NCBI GenBank assembly: GCA_033439295.1
Contig: JAVTLE010000003.1
Span: 62,001 to 126,000 of the forward strand
Reading direction: 5' to 3'
DNA length: 64,000 nt
Origin: Deuterostichococcus epilithicus
Taxonomy: Eukaryota; Chlorophyta; Trebouxiophyceae; Prasiolales; Stichococcaceae
Shown: in pieces, positions 38,494 to 50,800 of the stretch
Layout of the letters: each line of letters begins with the position of its first letter
Position numbering within the stretch: the first letter of the stretch is position 1
Translations under genes and position numbers: made by a program
Notes under the pieces: model-generated
What the model saw: the letters and a program-made list of their open reading frames with translations, nothing else
What the model was told of the DNA's origin: nothing
The model's database searches: none

Positions 38494-41400
38494 TCACCGC
38501 TCGTCGTCGGTGCCGGGGTCATTCGAGCCACTCGGTAGTTGCGCTGCCGCCTGAACCACGCTATTGTAATGCTCCCCCAGCTCATATGCGTGCCGCTGGT
38601 AGCTGACCCGCAGCGGCGGCCCATTGTCTGCGCATGACCAACACCTTTTCAATCTTGGAATGCCCGAGAGTGTTGATGAGGTCGTACAGATCCCACATCC
38701 AGCCTGCCAGGTCCGATGTCAGCGCATGCGCAGGTGACAGCACCTGCCTCGAGGACAGCGGAGGGGGAGTCCTAGCTCACACCCGGAGCGTCTGTCTCCG
38801 CTCCTGGCAGTGTCGGCATTCAAGCGACAACCCCCGCCTCCCGCTCGTTTACGACAGCGCACCAGTGCAGCAAACTGCTGCCGAGGACTCCGATTTTACA
38901 ATCAGCAGCATCAGGCTGAGCCTCAACAGGAAGCCTCAAAACAGCCGACAGGCCTGCGGTTCCCAAACCTGTTTCTACCGACCTGCATACTCCTCGCCCA
39001 TGGCAACGGTGGGCATGCCGGCAGAGTAGACGTCGATGCGGCGCCGCAGCACGTGGGCCAAAGCTCCCAGCTCCGCCTGACCGCCCCAGACCGCGGACGC
39101 CGCCATCGAGTCGCAGTACCGCTGGAACTGCTCGTGCGCGTCTGTGCCCTCGCCCTCAGACGCCTCCTGCGGAGCGTTCACGCCCACATGCTCACAATTG
39201 GCGCACCCATATTCTGATCTTCAAGGTTGCTGCCTGCCGATACACGCGAGCTCACGCCCTCGCCCTCTGCGATGGTGGGTAGCTCAAACATGGGTCACCC
39301 CGGAAATCCAGCCCTGTGTGCTGCATATGTCCTCAACTACAGGAACCGGCGCAGTGCTCTGCCGGCCTGTCAGCAGGTCGGCCACGTGCAGGTGCGCCCT
39401 GCCAGGGCAGCAACAGCTGCCTGCACTTTAGCCTCCCCGGCCCAGCGCGCTACGGAATGGCGACAAACGGGTCCCACGCTCCAGCACAGTGCCCGACGGC
39501 AGCACAAACGGCACGTCCCGTCACGTCGCATCACCCACTGGCAGCCCGAGGGGCGCTAACTCGCATGCGCACCGGCAGCACGAAGGGCGCGAACTCCTTC
39601 TCGTGGCTCCGCATGTAGTCTGCGGCGGCGGCGCGCAGCGCCTCGTGGCCGGGCGCCTCCGCGCCGCCCTCTGCCTGGATCTGGTCCTCCAGCGCCCGGT
39701 AGAGGCAGTTGCCGTCCGGCTGCAGGAAGCAGGAAGGAGCCTCACTGCACCGTACTGAGCCGCTGTGCTGCAGACACTGCCAATGGAGCGGTGGTTGCTG
39801 CGAGCAGGGCTCTGGGCCATGCGATCGCTGTTGCGCAGCGCCAGCCCCAGGAGCTGGCCGGATGGAAGCCCCACCGGGATGTCGCGCAGCGCCAGCCCCA
39901 GCGGCTCCAGCAGGCGCGCGAGCTCCGCCTCCTCCAGCTGGCGGTTGCTGTCGCCCATGGCCCCCTGCTCCTCCGCGATGCGCTGCTCCCGCTCCACCTG
40001 ACGGCACCAAAGGAGCACTTCTTGATTGCTATCGTTGAAGGCCAGGCGGACAGGTTCCCGTTTCCCAGGGCCGCCTGCCACTCGGGTATGTGCTGCTCCC
40101 CCTCCACCTGCCGGCAGATGTTGGTTCAATGATTGGATCAAAGGCAGCAATCTCCGGAATCTTGGCGGGAGCCTCGTACAGAGGGCCCGCTTGATTGTCC
40201 GCTGTGCGCTGCTCCCGCTCCGCCTGTACCAGCAGTAAGTTGCCGGTCGTCAGGTCCAGACCCACGCAGAGGCTTAATAGAGGGCCGCGCACGGCCCCGC
40301 ATTGCAGGCAGTGCGGCAGTGCAGCAGTACTATCCTTGCACGGCCGGCGGGATGGGCGTGCCACCGGCAGCGCAGGTCCTGCTACGCGGTCCCGCTGCGG
40401 AGACCTGCCCTAAACTGTGGTGCGACGAATGCAATCGAGGATCCTAGGCGCTGGCGGAGTGCGATCGGGATGGGCACTGTCGTACCTGCTGCTGTGCGGC
40501 CTTCTCCCGCCGCTTCATGGCCCGTGACGACTCCTGCGCGTGCACAGCGGTGCCTCAGCGGGCAACCGGAGGCTAGCATCTGTGTAGGGCTCAAGGGGGG
40601 TCAACGCTGGACGGTGGTGCGACGCCCTGGGCCCATGCACACAAGCACTTGCTCGATCGACCGCAGCCTGCCTCCTGCTGCGGCATGCAACTGCCCCAAA
40701 CAGAATGCCAGCGTCTCATCATCCTCAAGGGTCCAGCACGGGTCGCCCATCCAGGTCTGCCACTCAAAGAGCGCTCGCCTTCTTGTCAGACTTGCCCCCG
40801 TCCTCGACTGCGAGGCCATACAAATTCTGCGCTACGAGCGCCTCAGCGCCGGCATCGCTGCCGTCTGCTGCCGGCTGCGTCAATGCGCCAGCATCCAGCG
40901 CTGCGAGTTCTGCCGCGTGATGTTCGGCTGTGTCTGCTTCCAGCTTCTCGCCCTCCTCCTGCAACACGCACAGGTTATTGGCGCCTCAAATGCACATATG
41001 TGCTGAACTTGGGAAGCCTCGACTCCTGATTTCAATGTTGGATGGGGCTGCTGCAGGGCACGCCAGCCTGGTCAGGTTGTGCAGGTTCATGTGGGGCAAC
41101 TGATGCCGCATGTGCAGCAATGCGCAGCCCACCTTGCGCTTTTTGCCGAGCTTTTTTAAAGCCTCTTTCACAGCCTTCACCTCCTGCGTAAGTGCAGAAG
41201 GAATACAACGCTGCCCGGACTCATCATTCTCGGGCTGTCCACTCAGACTGTCCGCATTGCGAGAGTTGTCAGCACCCGCCATGCTCAGCACCTTGACAAT
41301 TGCGCATGATGACGCACCCGCTTGTGCCGCTGCAGCATCTGGCCCCTGGTCTCATGCTTCGGCACGTCCGCCGCATCCGCTGAGGGCGTCGCTGCCTGCA

Positions 41401-41672
41401 AGGGTCAGTTGACATATGAGCCACATTTGCGGGGACCCCATCCTCAGCAGCATCTTTGAGGCGCAGCAGGTCCGTGGGGTGGTGCTGCCTGCCAAGAGGA
41501 CGGTGCTTAGCAGGGCGTACGGACATTCCACCTGAGGATCTGATGATCCAGGCTGTGCGGGCTGCGGCATGGTGCCCTGAGGCGCCGCAGGCTGCTGCGC
41601 CGGCGCCGCATCGGATGCCGGCTCGCTCGAGGGCTGCGCCTCGTCCTCCTTGTCCGGCTCCCCCCTCGACAT
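38494..41672 (-). CDS. OTUD6: OTUD6-like deubiquitinase (OTU cysteine protease)
   Basis: Eight exons join in frame to 339 residues: 41672-41532, 41183-41133, 40958-40779, 40533-40486, 39997-39875, 39719-39561, 39166-38983, 38627-38494. It is an OTU-family ubiquitin protease. The N-terminal half is charged and helical (EVKAVKEALKKLGKKRK, EKLEADTAEHHAAELAAL, RAMKRREKAAQQQ), matching the OTUD6 layout. The OTU core starts PDGNCLYRALEDQIQAEGG, with catalytic Cys about residue 186. It continues FQRYCDSMAASAVWGGQAEL, DVYSAGMPTVAMGEEY and ends at the catalytic His in YQRHAYELGEHYNSV. MSRGEPDKEDE at 41672 is the likely start, though an in-frame Met exists at 41714. One intron uses a GC donor (40778). 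Two decayed copies of the VEREQRIAEEQ exon start lie in the intron upstream of that exon. Confidence 0.9.
39970..40234 (-). repeat. Three copies of an OTUD6 exon edge
   Basis: The true exon start (plus-strand 39970-40007, VEREQRIAEEQ) is repeated at 40078-40116 (reads VEGEQHIPEWQ) and 40194-40234 (reads AEREQRTADNQ). All three have an upstream AG acceptor-like context. Only the first gives a model consistent with the family. Confidence 0.85.
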
Positions 41673-41714
41673 GACCGACTTCCTGCGCGGGAAAATGTCA
41701 CTGTTTTCGAGCAC

Positions 41715-42788
41715 AGCTGGTTCTGGGTTGACCTGATGCGAGCAGGCCGTTCACGGTTTCCGTGCATGCATGAGGGCAGTCTCGTGGGTGATGTCCCAAC
41801 AGTCGAGATCGGGTCGCTGCTCACATGAAGGCTTTCGCCCCGCCTCCTGCCCGTTTCTTGCCCATGGTGCAAATGAGCAGTGCGAGGATCCGAGATTGAG
41901 GCGTGATCAGCTGGTCAAACTCGGATTGCAAGGTTGTGAGTGCGGCAGACACTGTTTTGACGATGCAATTGTCTGAACTGTGTTAGGGCAGTGCGCTGCA
42001 CAGGCGGCACATCACTGCTGGGGATGATGACATCTGGCGTGCGAGCTTTACGGATAACCTTCCACCCACTAAGTACTGCACCCCAGGCGGGTCATCACCA
42101 CCCAGGTGACGACAGCATCGTGCTACAGAATCGGGGCCAGATGCTTTGTGTACAAGTTTGCGGCACCCGGGGACGATTCAAGCACCCCGCTGGCATCCGG
42201 CTGCATCATACAGCGGGTCAGCATTGTTCTCCTGAGTCATTGGAGACACTATTCAGCTTGTGCACCACCCAAGCCTGCCCCCGTTGCATGTGCAGCTCCT
42301 GGCATTCATTGCCGGGCTGTCGCTCTCATCAAGTCCGGTCCTGACATCGATCACACTTACGACACCCAGTCGATTGCCGCCACTTTGGATCCGTTGACGT
42401 CCAAGTCAGCCTGTGTGACGGGGTCGCTGCAAGGGCTGCAGTCAGGCGGGCTTCACAGGCAGCGCCCGCGCTCTGGAAGGCGCTCTAGAGTGCAAGGGTC
42501 TCGCACATGACAGCTGTGCAGCCCGTGCTGACAAAAATCGCGTCGGACCTGAACCTTCGCCCCTGCAGGCATCAGGTGCACCATGTCGCGTGCGAAAGCT
42601 GACGGTGCCGCTTGCCTACATCTTGCAGTGTCCTGTCTTGCCATCCTCATTTCAAAGCAACTAGCAGCAGCTGCCGGTTGTCATGCTTCAAAACACGTGC
42701 TTGGCTGCAGAGCTTGTCTGCGCACAGACAGCCCTGCTTTGCAGAGACCGTTGCACCCTATATGCTGCCTTACTATTCGCTGACCACA
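41715..42788. other. Divergent interval, OTUD6-like / inositol kinase
   Basis: 1.1 kb between head-to-head genes. No exon was supported. It presumably holds two promoters. Confidence 0.5.
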
Positions 42789-45700
42789 ATGTCCCGTTCG
42801 CAGGTGGCGGGCCACCTGTTTGAAGGTGCAAAATCTGTCCGACACAGCCTGGCCTGTATCCGAGGCTGCTCAGAGTGTCACACAGTGGCGAGGCACCCAC
42901 GCATATCTGTTGTTCTGTCTCTTCTCTGCAGCCACAGCAGGAACATCAGTGAGCCGTGCTGCTGCACGTGTGCAGAGGGGAAAGCCGGGTCGTTGGTCGA
43001 TGATGCAGGCCACTTTTACAAGCCGCTGCAGGTGCGCCGCTGCGGGCAGGAACTTCTGCCATTTGCCACGCGCAGCAGATGCATTGTCATTAATGCAACA
43101 GAGCCTGAAAGCGCAGCGGCTCGAGGCTGCACGGCCTCTGCAGTGTCCCTCGCAGTGGCTGCCAACAGCAGCCAAGCCGCGGCGCCCTCCCCCCCGGTGT
43201 GTTCTGTGGCAACTGGCTGCAACCGGCTGCCCTGCTGCCTGCAGCACGGACCGCGTGGCGACCGGGAGCTGCGCTTCTACGAGCTGGTCAAGGAGCTGGC
43301 GGAGGAGTGCACGCCGGATCTGACGGCAGCGCTACGGGCTTTGGACCCCTTCTCGGCGGCACGCCCCGAGCGCCGCCGCGCCTCCTTCGATGGTGGGCCG
43401 AAAGCTCAGCTCAGACATGCCACAGACGTGCCAGAGCAAGCGGGATGGCACAGGAAACGACAGGAGCCGTTTGCTGTTACCTGCTGATCCTGCCGACAGA
43501 AAACTGGCGACGAGCAAGGCACCGCGCTTGCCGGGTGTACGCCGTGCTGCCGCAGCCACTGCCGTGCCGATGCTATGCCGCTGCTCTGTTGACTCACACC
43601 TGTGGTTGTGCCCTCCTGCAGAGCAGCAGGTGTCGACCAGAGCTCGCAGCGCCGGTAGCGGCGGCAATGGCGTCCGCCGCTCCACCGCTGAGGACGGCCT
43701 CCTACGCGGCAACGCCACAGGTACCCGTTCGATACACATGGAAAGAGTTGGTCGTCCTTCTGGATTGCACTTGCCCGCCGCATGCCGCTGCGGGGCGGAT
43801 AGCTTCTCCTATCCTACTCGCTGCCCGAGGCGACACGGCACCAATCTCCTGCATGCCGCGTTTGTGCCATGGCGCTGTTATGCAGCATGGAGGGCCTGCC
43901 CTCTAATCAAGCCACCAGCAGCAGGTGTGTGCCTGACACCTCTCGCTAATGGCCCATCCCACAGTTACCAGCCGCGGCAAGATAGAAGCGTGGCCGCGCT
44001 CCCCCAGCAAGCACGAGCCGCTCAACACGAGCAGCGAGCTGCTGGGCGCCTCCCCCGTCGGCTCCCTAGGCTCTCAGTACTCCGACGGCCTTGCCGCCGG
44101 CAGCTGGCGCACCGAGAGCTGGCGGCCCGACAAGGACGAGCTGACGAAGAACCTGGTGTGGGGGGCGCCCGCGGCGCCAAAGCGGCCACCACCGCTGGCC
44201 GTGACAAAGCTGGGCACCGGCGCGCTGAAGCCGAAGTCCGGGCTGGGGCCGGCGCTGGTGGCGGCGCAGCCTGGTGGCGGCGGTGCGGAGCAGCGCCACT
44301 GCGGCGAGTGGCCTCGCGGCAATGGCGCAGGCAATGCCGCCGAGCCGGCCAGCGCAGGCTCCTTTGGCAGCCCTTTTGCGCATGCATCTCAGCAGATGGC
44401 GGCAAATGCATTCTCGCCCCTGGCGGCGGCGGCGGCAGCCACCGGCGGGGGCTTGGTGGCGGGCGGCTTCCGAGAGGCACCCATTCCACCGGCTGCATGT
44501 CCGGCCGACAGCACTAGTGCGACATTGTCAGCGTCAGCGCCGGCCTCATTGCTACCGGAGGCGAAGCCAGCAATGGGTCAGCCAGGGAGCAGGCAGGTGC
44601 CAGCTCCAAATGACAGCCTGCCGCACGGCTCGTCAGCGGGTGCGGCCGAGCCCCCAGTGCAGCCAGCTGCAGCGTGCCATGCGGACGCCAGCATGCTGGT
44701 GCAGCCGCCGTCACAGCAGCCACAGCAGCAGCCGGCAACAGAGTGGCAGCCACATGCCAGTGCGTTGCCGCCGGGCGGACTCAGCACGCAGCTGGGCGCG
44801 ACATCAGGAGAGCGTTTGGCAGCAGTTGGCAGCGGCGTCACGGGCGGCAGCAGCTCGCCCGCAGCAGCCCCGGCTGCCGCTGGTGCGACCCCTGCGGCAG
44901 CTGACGACTTGGCGCAGCATCGTGGCAGCACCGGCGGCGCCGGCAGCCAGGTGATGGCGGCGCTGCCTGCCGCGGCCGACGGGCCCTCGGCATCGCAGGC
45001 GGTCGCCGCCGGCACTACGGTGCAGGCAGGCCCTGCCGCACGGGACCACAGCGTCAGCAGCAATTTGGCGGTGCCAGCGGCCCCGGGCGCTCGAGACCAC
45101 GGCTTTGGGAACGGCTACATGATGCCTTACCAGCGGCAGGCGGCCTTCGTGCTGCGCAACGCGCCCATGCTTCGCGCCATCCCCCGCTTCTGTAAGTGAC
45201 CTATCGTCTTGTTTTCCCTATTGCCTCATGCTGGATCACGCTGCAGAACTCTTTCTGCCTCGTTCCTCGAGAGCATTCTGCTTAAGTCAGCTGCCTGCCT
45301 GCTCTCTGGCTGGGGTTGTCACTGGATGTCGTGCCGGTGGCATGCCTCTGCATGTGCCTGGGGTCATCGTCTTTGCCGTATTGGCCTTTTTAACCATCAG
45401 CCCTCACGTCGGTCGCGCTGCGTGTGCAGACGGAACAGTGCAGGGTGAGGACTGCCTGTTGCTGGAGCTGGAGGATGTGGCAAAGGCGTATAAGCGCCCC
45501 TCCATCATCGATATCAAGGTACAAGCTTCCACACTCCTCAGCTCTTTCCACCCTGCCCCCCCCCCCCTCCCCCTCTTCCCCCCCAGTCCACTGCGTGCCA
45601 CTGCTCCTGCGGAGTGGAGATTGTGTGGCAGTGGGGTCGTCCTTGAGTCCTCATGCNATCCCTCNATCATCGACATCAAGATGCGTTTGGTGCACGATGT

Positions 45701-47332
45701 GCATGCTGGTTGAACACCCCCTCCCATTGCCTCTCCCGGGCTTCCTGTCTGCCCCCCGGTGCTCCCATTGACGATGCGCAGAGCTGGCAACCGCATGGGT
45801 GTGGCAGGAAGCTGTGGCGTCCTACTGCACCCGCCCTATTGTAGTCACATGGGTCAGTGCAGCCGGCTACTGCCTGCAGACTCCGCAGCTGCCTCTCGAC
45901 CTCGATGTCCAACTAAAGGTTTCCTTCTGCAGGTCGGCTTCAAGACCTGGTACCCGGGCGCGGACGAGCGCTACATCGCCAAGTGCCAGTGAGTCCTGTT
46001 GCAACACTCGCACTGCAGCCAGCTTCCCGGTTGAGCCACGCTGCACCCTGCTTGCAGCCCTCGGTCGCCAGCGGTCGCCACCCGCCATGTGCATTTGCAG
46101 CTGGATCTGGCTGAGGTCCTTGCGGAAGACACTTGCACCCCTTGCTCCGACGAGAGTGCCCTTTCCTTGCACTGGCAGTGTGAGCTCAGTCTTGCATCCC
46201 GTGCGCAGGGCGAAGGATGCGGCCACGACGCAGTCCAAGCTGGGCTTCAAAATCTGCGGCATGCAAGTCTTCAGGTTCGATCCCGATGTCCCGACTGCAA
46301 ATTTACACCCCTCTTGCACAGCTACGAAGCATGCCTGAGGATGACATCATCTTCCTGCTCGTCCGGAGGCTCGTGCACATGTCTCCTCGCATTTCGTTCG
46401 CACGCCCACGCTGTCTTGTCACTGCACGGAGGGTTTTCCTCCAGATGTGTCACTAGGGGTACCCAAATATGCATACATCAAATAATCCCTAGTGTTCCCT
46501 GCCGGAGCAGGCACCTGCAGCGCGGCTTCTGGCGGGCCAGCAAGCGGTGGTGCAAGGGCATGTCGGAGGACGCTGTGAACAAGGCGCTGCTGCGCTTTGC
46601 CAACAACGGTGTGGATCCTTCTTTCGCTCCTGTGCAGTGCAGGGTCGTGCAGGGGCCCTGGTTGCACCTGTGCATCTGTCCTGGCTGGCACCAACCCCAG
46701 CCCTAAGCCACGCACACGCCATCAAGTGCCGCTCACGCGCACCCGCAGAGGCGGGTCTGACGCCAAAGGACATCTACGGCGGCCCGCGCGGCGCGATCGC
46801 GCAGCTGGCGGGCCTTGCGGACTGGTTCGCCCACCAGCGCGAGTTCTGCTTCTACTCCTCCTCTGTCCTCATCATCTACGAGGGCGCCGCCACATCGGCG
46901 GACGCCGCCGCCGTGTCCATCCGCCTGGTGCGCGTTGCTCGGCTGATGGGCTGTGCTTTGTTGCCTGTGGCCATCAATCTTGCCACTCCTCATCTGCCAC
47001 GAGTGTCTTGCGTCAGCCTGGTGTGGGAGTGCCAACCTCGAGCATGCTGGAAGGTGTGGGCATTGGCGCGCACCCTCCTCTGTAACAGCGGCTTTTGTAG
47101 TAGCATCTCGATGATACGGACCCGTACTCTACAACGAAGCACAATAGTGCGCTGAGGTCTGTGGATGGGGCAAACTCCCTGGCTGACTAGTCTTCACTTG
47201 CGGCAGGTGGATTTCGCACACACCTTCCCCAGCGGCGACCAGCCAGACGACAACTTCACGGCGGGGGCGCGGGCACTGCTGCACGCGCTGACCGCCGTGC
47301 TGTCCATGGACGCGCACGACTGCCTCATGTGA
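42789..47332 (+). CDS. Inositol polyphosphate kinase (IPK family) with large low-complexity insertion
   Basis: Eleven exons join in frame to 726 residues: 42789-42825, 42976-43031, 43245-43392, 43622-43720, 43965-45191, 45430-45518, 45933-45988, 46209-46274, 46511-46608, 46749-46927, 47207-47332. It phosphorylates inositol phosphates (IPMK/IP6K type, exact substrate unknown). The N-terminal lobe has QVAGHLFEEGKAGSLVDDAG, HFYKPLQ and RGDRELRFYELVKEL. The family motif AIPRFYGTVQGEDCLLLELE leads to the catalytic PSIIDIKVG (about 546). LGFKICGMQVF, FCFYSSSVLIIYEG and C-terminal VDFAHTFPSGDQPDDNF follow. Between the two lobe segments, exon 43965-45191 inserts about 400 residues of Ala/Gly/Ser/Gln/Pro, and the family is usually 250-450 residues in total. 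The second exon must start mid-codon. All donors here are GT. Confidence 0.92.
45499..45680 (+). repeat. Copy of the catalytic-motif exon end of the inositol kinase
   Basis: The exon end at 45499-45518 (CCTCCATCATCGATATCAAG, encoding SIIDIK) recurs in the next intron at 45661-45680. There it has one silent change and one N, and ATG replaces the GT donor. A long C-tract (about 45557-45588) separates them. A further N lies at 45657. Confidence 0.85.
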
Positions 47333-47844
47333 TGTGACATGACGGGGCGTGGCCGAGCGGCAGCAGGACGCGGTCGCAGCCGGCATTAGCCTGAGCCTCG
47401 GCCTGCCTGGACGTCTGGACGCTTTGGCCGTGCTGCTTGGGGCGAATGTCGGACGAAAACCTGTCAGACGCATGGAACGGTCTGGGGTGTACTGGAATTG
47501 CGTGTGATTGTGGGCGCCTCATGCAGAGTGTTGCCGCCACTTCATGCACTGAGCCTGTGGGTCGTTCAAGAATGAGGTTGACGCGTCTTGTCCGCTCTAT
47601 TTGTGCGCCTACATGCTCTGTGAACCTGATAAGAGGTGCTCAAAGACCGACCCTCAATCGGCAGGCTCGTGATGAGGCCGCCGATCGATAATCATACGGA
47701 ACAAACACACTCACCGGTGAAGACTGAGGCTTCATGCAACAAAAGACCCTCAACTCGCACGGCTTGTCGTGCTTGCACATGACAAGAACAGGTCACATCG
47801 TTGCATTGCCTAGTGGCCTGCAGCATCTCGACAGCCGCATCAAC
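47333..47844. other. Gap between inositol kinase and first PRISE gene
   Basis: 3' flank and promoter between two same-strand genes. No exon supported. Confidence 0.5.
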
Positions 47845-50800
47845 ATGGCGCTGAGCGAGCCAAGAACGGCTGTGGTAACCGGCGCAACAGGGTAAGCAGG
47901 ATGCGCATTGGATTGGATCCAGCCTACATGTTTGCAAAGCTTCGTTGGCGAACTTGCTGCCCGCTTTTGTGCCTTCGCATCAGGCACAGACTTAATTGCA
48001 AACGTGTGCATGTTGTCGTCAAAAAAATCTCAGGCTGTAACCGAGGGGTACGTTAGCGAATGCCCTGGAACGACATCATGCAGACCACATGCGTATGCCT
48101 GCTTGCACTACCACCACGGGTATGCATCAGGCACACTGTGCCGCAGCAGCTGTCGCGGGCCACAATGGACATACGCTTTTCTATAGATGAGAGAAACGTT
48201 CTATCATGCACCGTCGACAGCATCCGGCGGGCACCAGACCACTGCTGCTGCACACATGCTCCGTGAAGCGGCAAACGTCTAATCGTCCAGCTCATGCAAT
48301 GAGGCGGTCTTTCAGTTCTCTTACCCTGCCCTGCGCAGCATCCTGGGCCCCACCTGGGGGGCTGGCACGCTGTTGGAGGTGCTGCAGAAGCACATCACAA
48401 GGGGTGCCAGCCGCCGCTGTCCCCTCCGCTCCCGTCCGCTGTCCCCGGCCTGTCACTCGTGTAGTAGAGATGACCCTGAATGCACGAGCCTCACTCGCCG
48501 TTTGCCGCCGGGCTGCGCAGGATCCAGGGACGCGCGCTGCTGGAGGTACTGGAGAAGCACGAGGAGTGGCAGGACATCATCGCGGTGTCGCGCAAGCCCC
48601 TGGACTTCAAGTCCCGCGCCCAGCACCTGGCCCTGGACCTCACTGACCGACCTGCCATCGCCAAGGTGCCGATGATGGCTCGAGCATTCCTCCCATCTTT
48701 GCATCTGGTTGGTTGATGTGGGAAAATATGTCATGGAGAACCGGTGGAAGGAAATTCCTGCATGGGCAAAGCGCCTGGCCCTGCGGAACTCACCAATCGC
48801 TTGGGCCGCCGTCACCGCGGTGCCGCCACGACTGCTGACATCTATAATATTGGTGAAGGGACGAACAGAGATGCCGGGGTACGGGCGCTCGCTCCTCCTT
48901 TGTGACCGCTGCAATGAAACAATCAACGTGGCCCTGAGCCCCTGACGAAGGGGGCCTGCTGTCATCTGTGCCTCGGAGCCGTGCTGCTGTGAGCCTGTTG
49001 AATGTGTCGGTTCGGAGCCATGAGCATGTGAGCATGACCTGGTGCTGCCTAGGGCCAGTTGCCCCAGAGCGGTGCTGCCCAATACGGCGCCCCTGACTGG
49101 TCACACCTTGTGGGTCCCGACACACAAGGTGTGACTAGTGGGTCCCAGAGTGTGCGGACTGTTGTCGGGTCCTTTTCCGGCAGACGCAAGGGCGTGGCAA
49201 ATCTGGTTGTTTGCTGCGCCATGTTAGTGTCGGCTCCTGTTGTGGCGCAGGCCTTCAAGGACGCCAGAATCAACCTGGCGTCGCAAGTGTACGTCTTCCA
49301 CCTCGCATTCAGCGGGTGCGGTGGTGTCCCCGCCAGCTGGCGGTGCTTCGTGGTGCTTGCATCGCAGACGCGCACCTACCGCTGAATACACCTGCCGCTG
49401 TTTGTGCCTTGCTGCCGGGGGCTGGTGATGAGTCCGCCGGCGATGGAATCGCCGCATTGGAACCTTGCGTGGTCAACAGGAGAGCAGCGATGATGGCCAC
49501 ATCTGTGTGCTGCTCTTCATGCCTGCCTGGGAACGAGCGCCTCTGCTGCCAGCGCAGGGACATGACGAACGTGGACCGTTCGGTGGCGGACATGCTGGCC
49601 GACGTGGTGGAGGGTCTGGAGGAGGCGGGCGCCCCGATCAAGCACGTGTACTTCACCCTGGGCCTCAAGTTTTATGGTAATTCGTGTACAGCCCGCATGA
49701 TTTCCTTCCGAGGTGCTTTCCGAGTTTTGGCAGCGGGCACATCTACTTCACGCCGAGCAACCGAACACACGACATGCAGTACAATGGCGGGATTCTGGTG
49801 CGGTCCCATTTTTGTGGGGATGTCTAGATGGTTTTGAAGTGAGCACCGCAGCAGTAGCGGCAGGGCACTGAGCGATTTGTATGCCCAGATTTACCTTCAT
49901 CGGGGGGCCGGTGGGCAACACCGAGGCAATCCAACATGATCAACAGAAAAACAGCTTTGGCAACTTCCTCCATGCTCAAAATGGCTGCCGAGTTACTCAA
50001 CTCGAGAATCATGCAGGCGTGCACTGGGGCGAGACCAAGACGCCGTTCGACGAGAGCGACCAGCGCCACCTACCACCTAAGTAAACTTATACGAAAGTCT
50101 GGTCACTGTGACTTACAAGACCCTCAGCACAGCACCAGGACTAGCCATCAGAAACAGCTCGACGTTGAGACGCACTGACAGCCATGGAGTCAGCGCAAGG
50201 AGGACTGCACACCACTAAACACTTGCACACCAACTGCTCGACCCTGCTAGATTGTGATGTAGTTCTGAAACTGCTGTCAGATAATGCGCTGGGCAATGCA
50301 ACTGACCACCTCGCACTTGCAAATGCAGCTACTACTACGATATCGAGGACTACGCCATCAAGCGCCGCGCTGACGGCGCTCCCTGGACCTGGTTCGATTT
50401 CGTCATTGCGATGTTCTCTGCGAATCTGCTCGTCCGGCATCTGTGCTTTTGCTGGCGTCTTGCCAGCGATGGAGATGGCGACGATGCATTTGCCAGCAGC
50501 GGACTCCTTGGCGGCACTTGATGTCACGCTGATGTTGAGGCTGCACACTCGACACAGGAGCAGCCTGCGCCCTGGGTGCATCATTGGCTACTCGTCAGGC
50601 CACACCATGAACCTGCTGCAGGCAACTAAATGTTCCAACAACCTGAGGACCTTGAAGTTGATTAGCGGCAATGAGCTTGCACATCGGGTCGACGCATTTG
50701 GCTGTACACTGGAGCTCCTTTGCTGAGTGATGCGGTGAGTGTCACTCTAAGCCCAGGGGGTGCCTGCTCGCGCAGGTTATTGCCGCCTATGGGGCCATCT

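Noticed and set aside
46274-46286. tRNA B-box-like string GGTTCGATCCC
   Set aside because: It lies at the donor of an inositol kinase exon. No A-box or cloverleaf folds around it.
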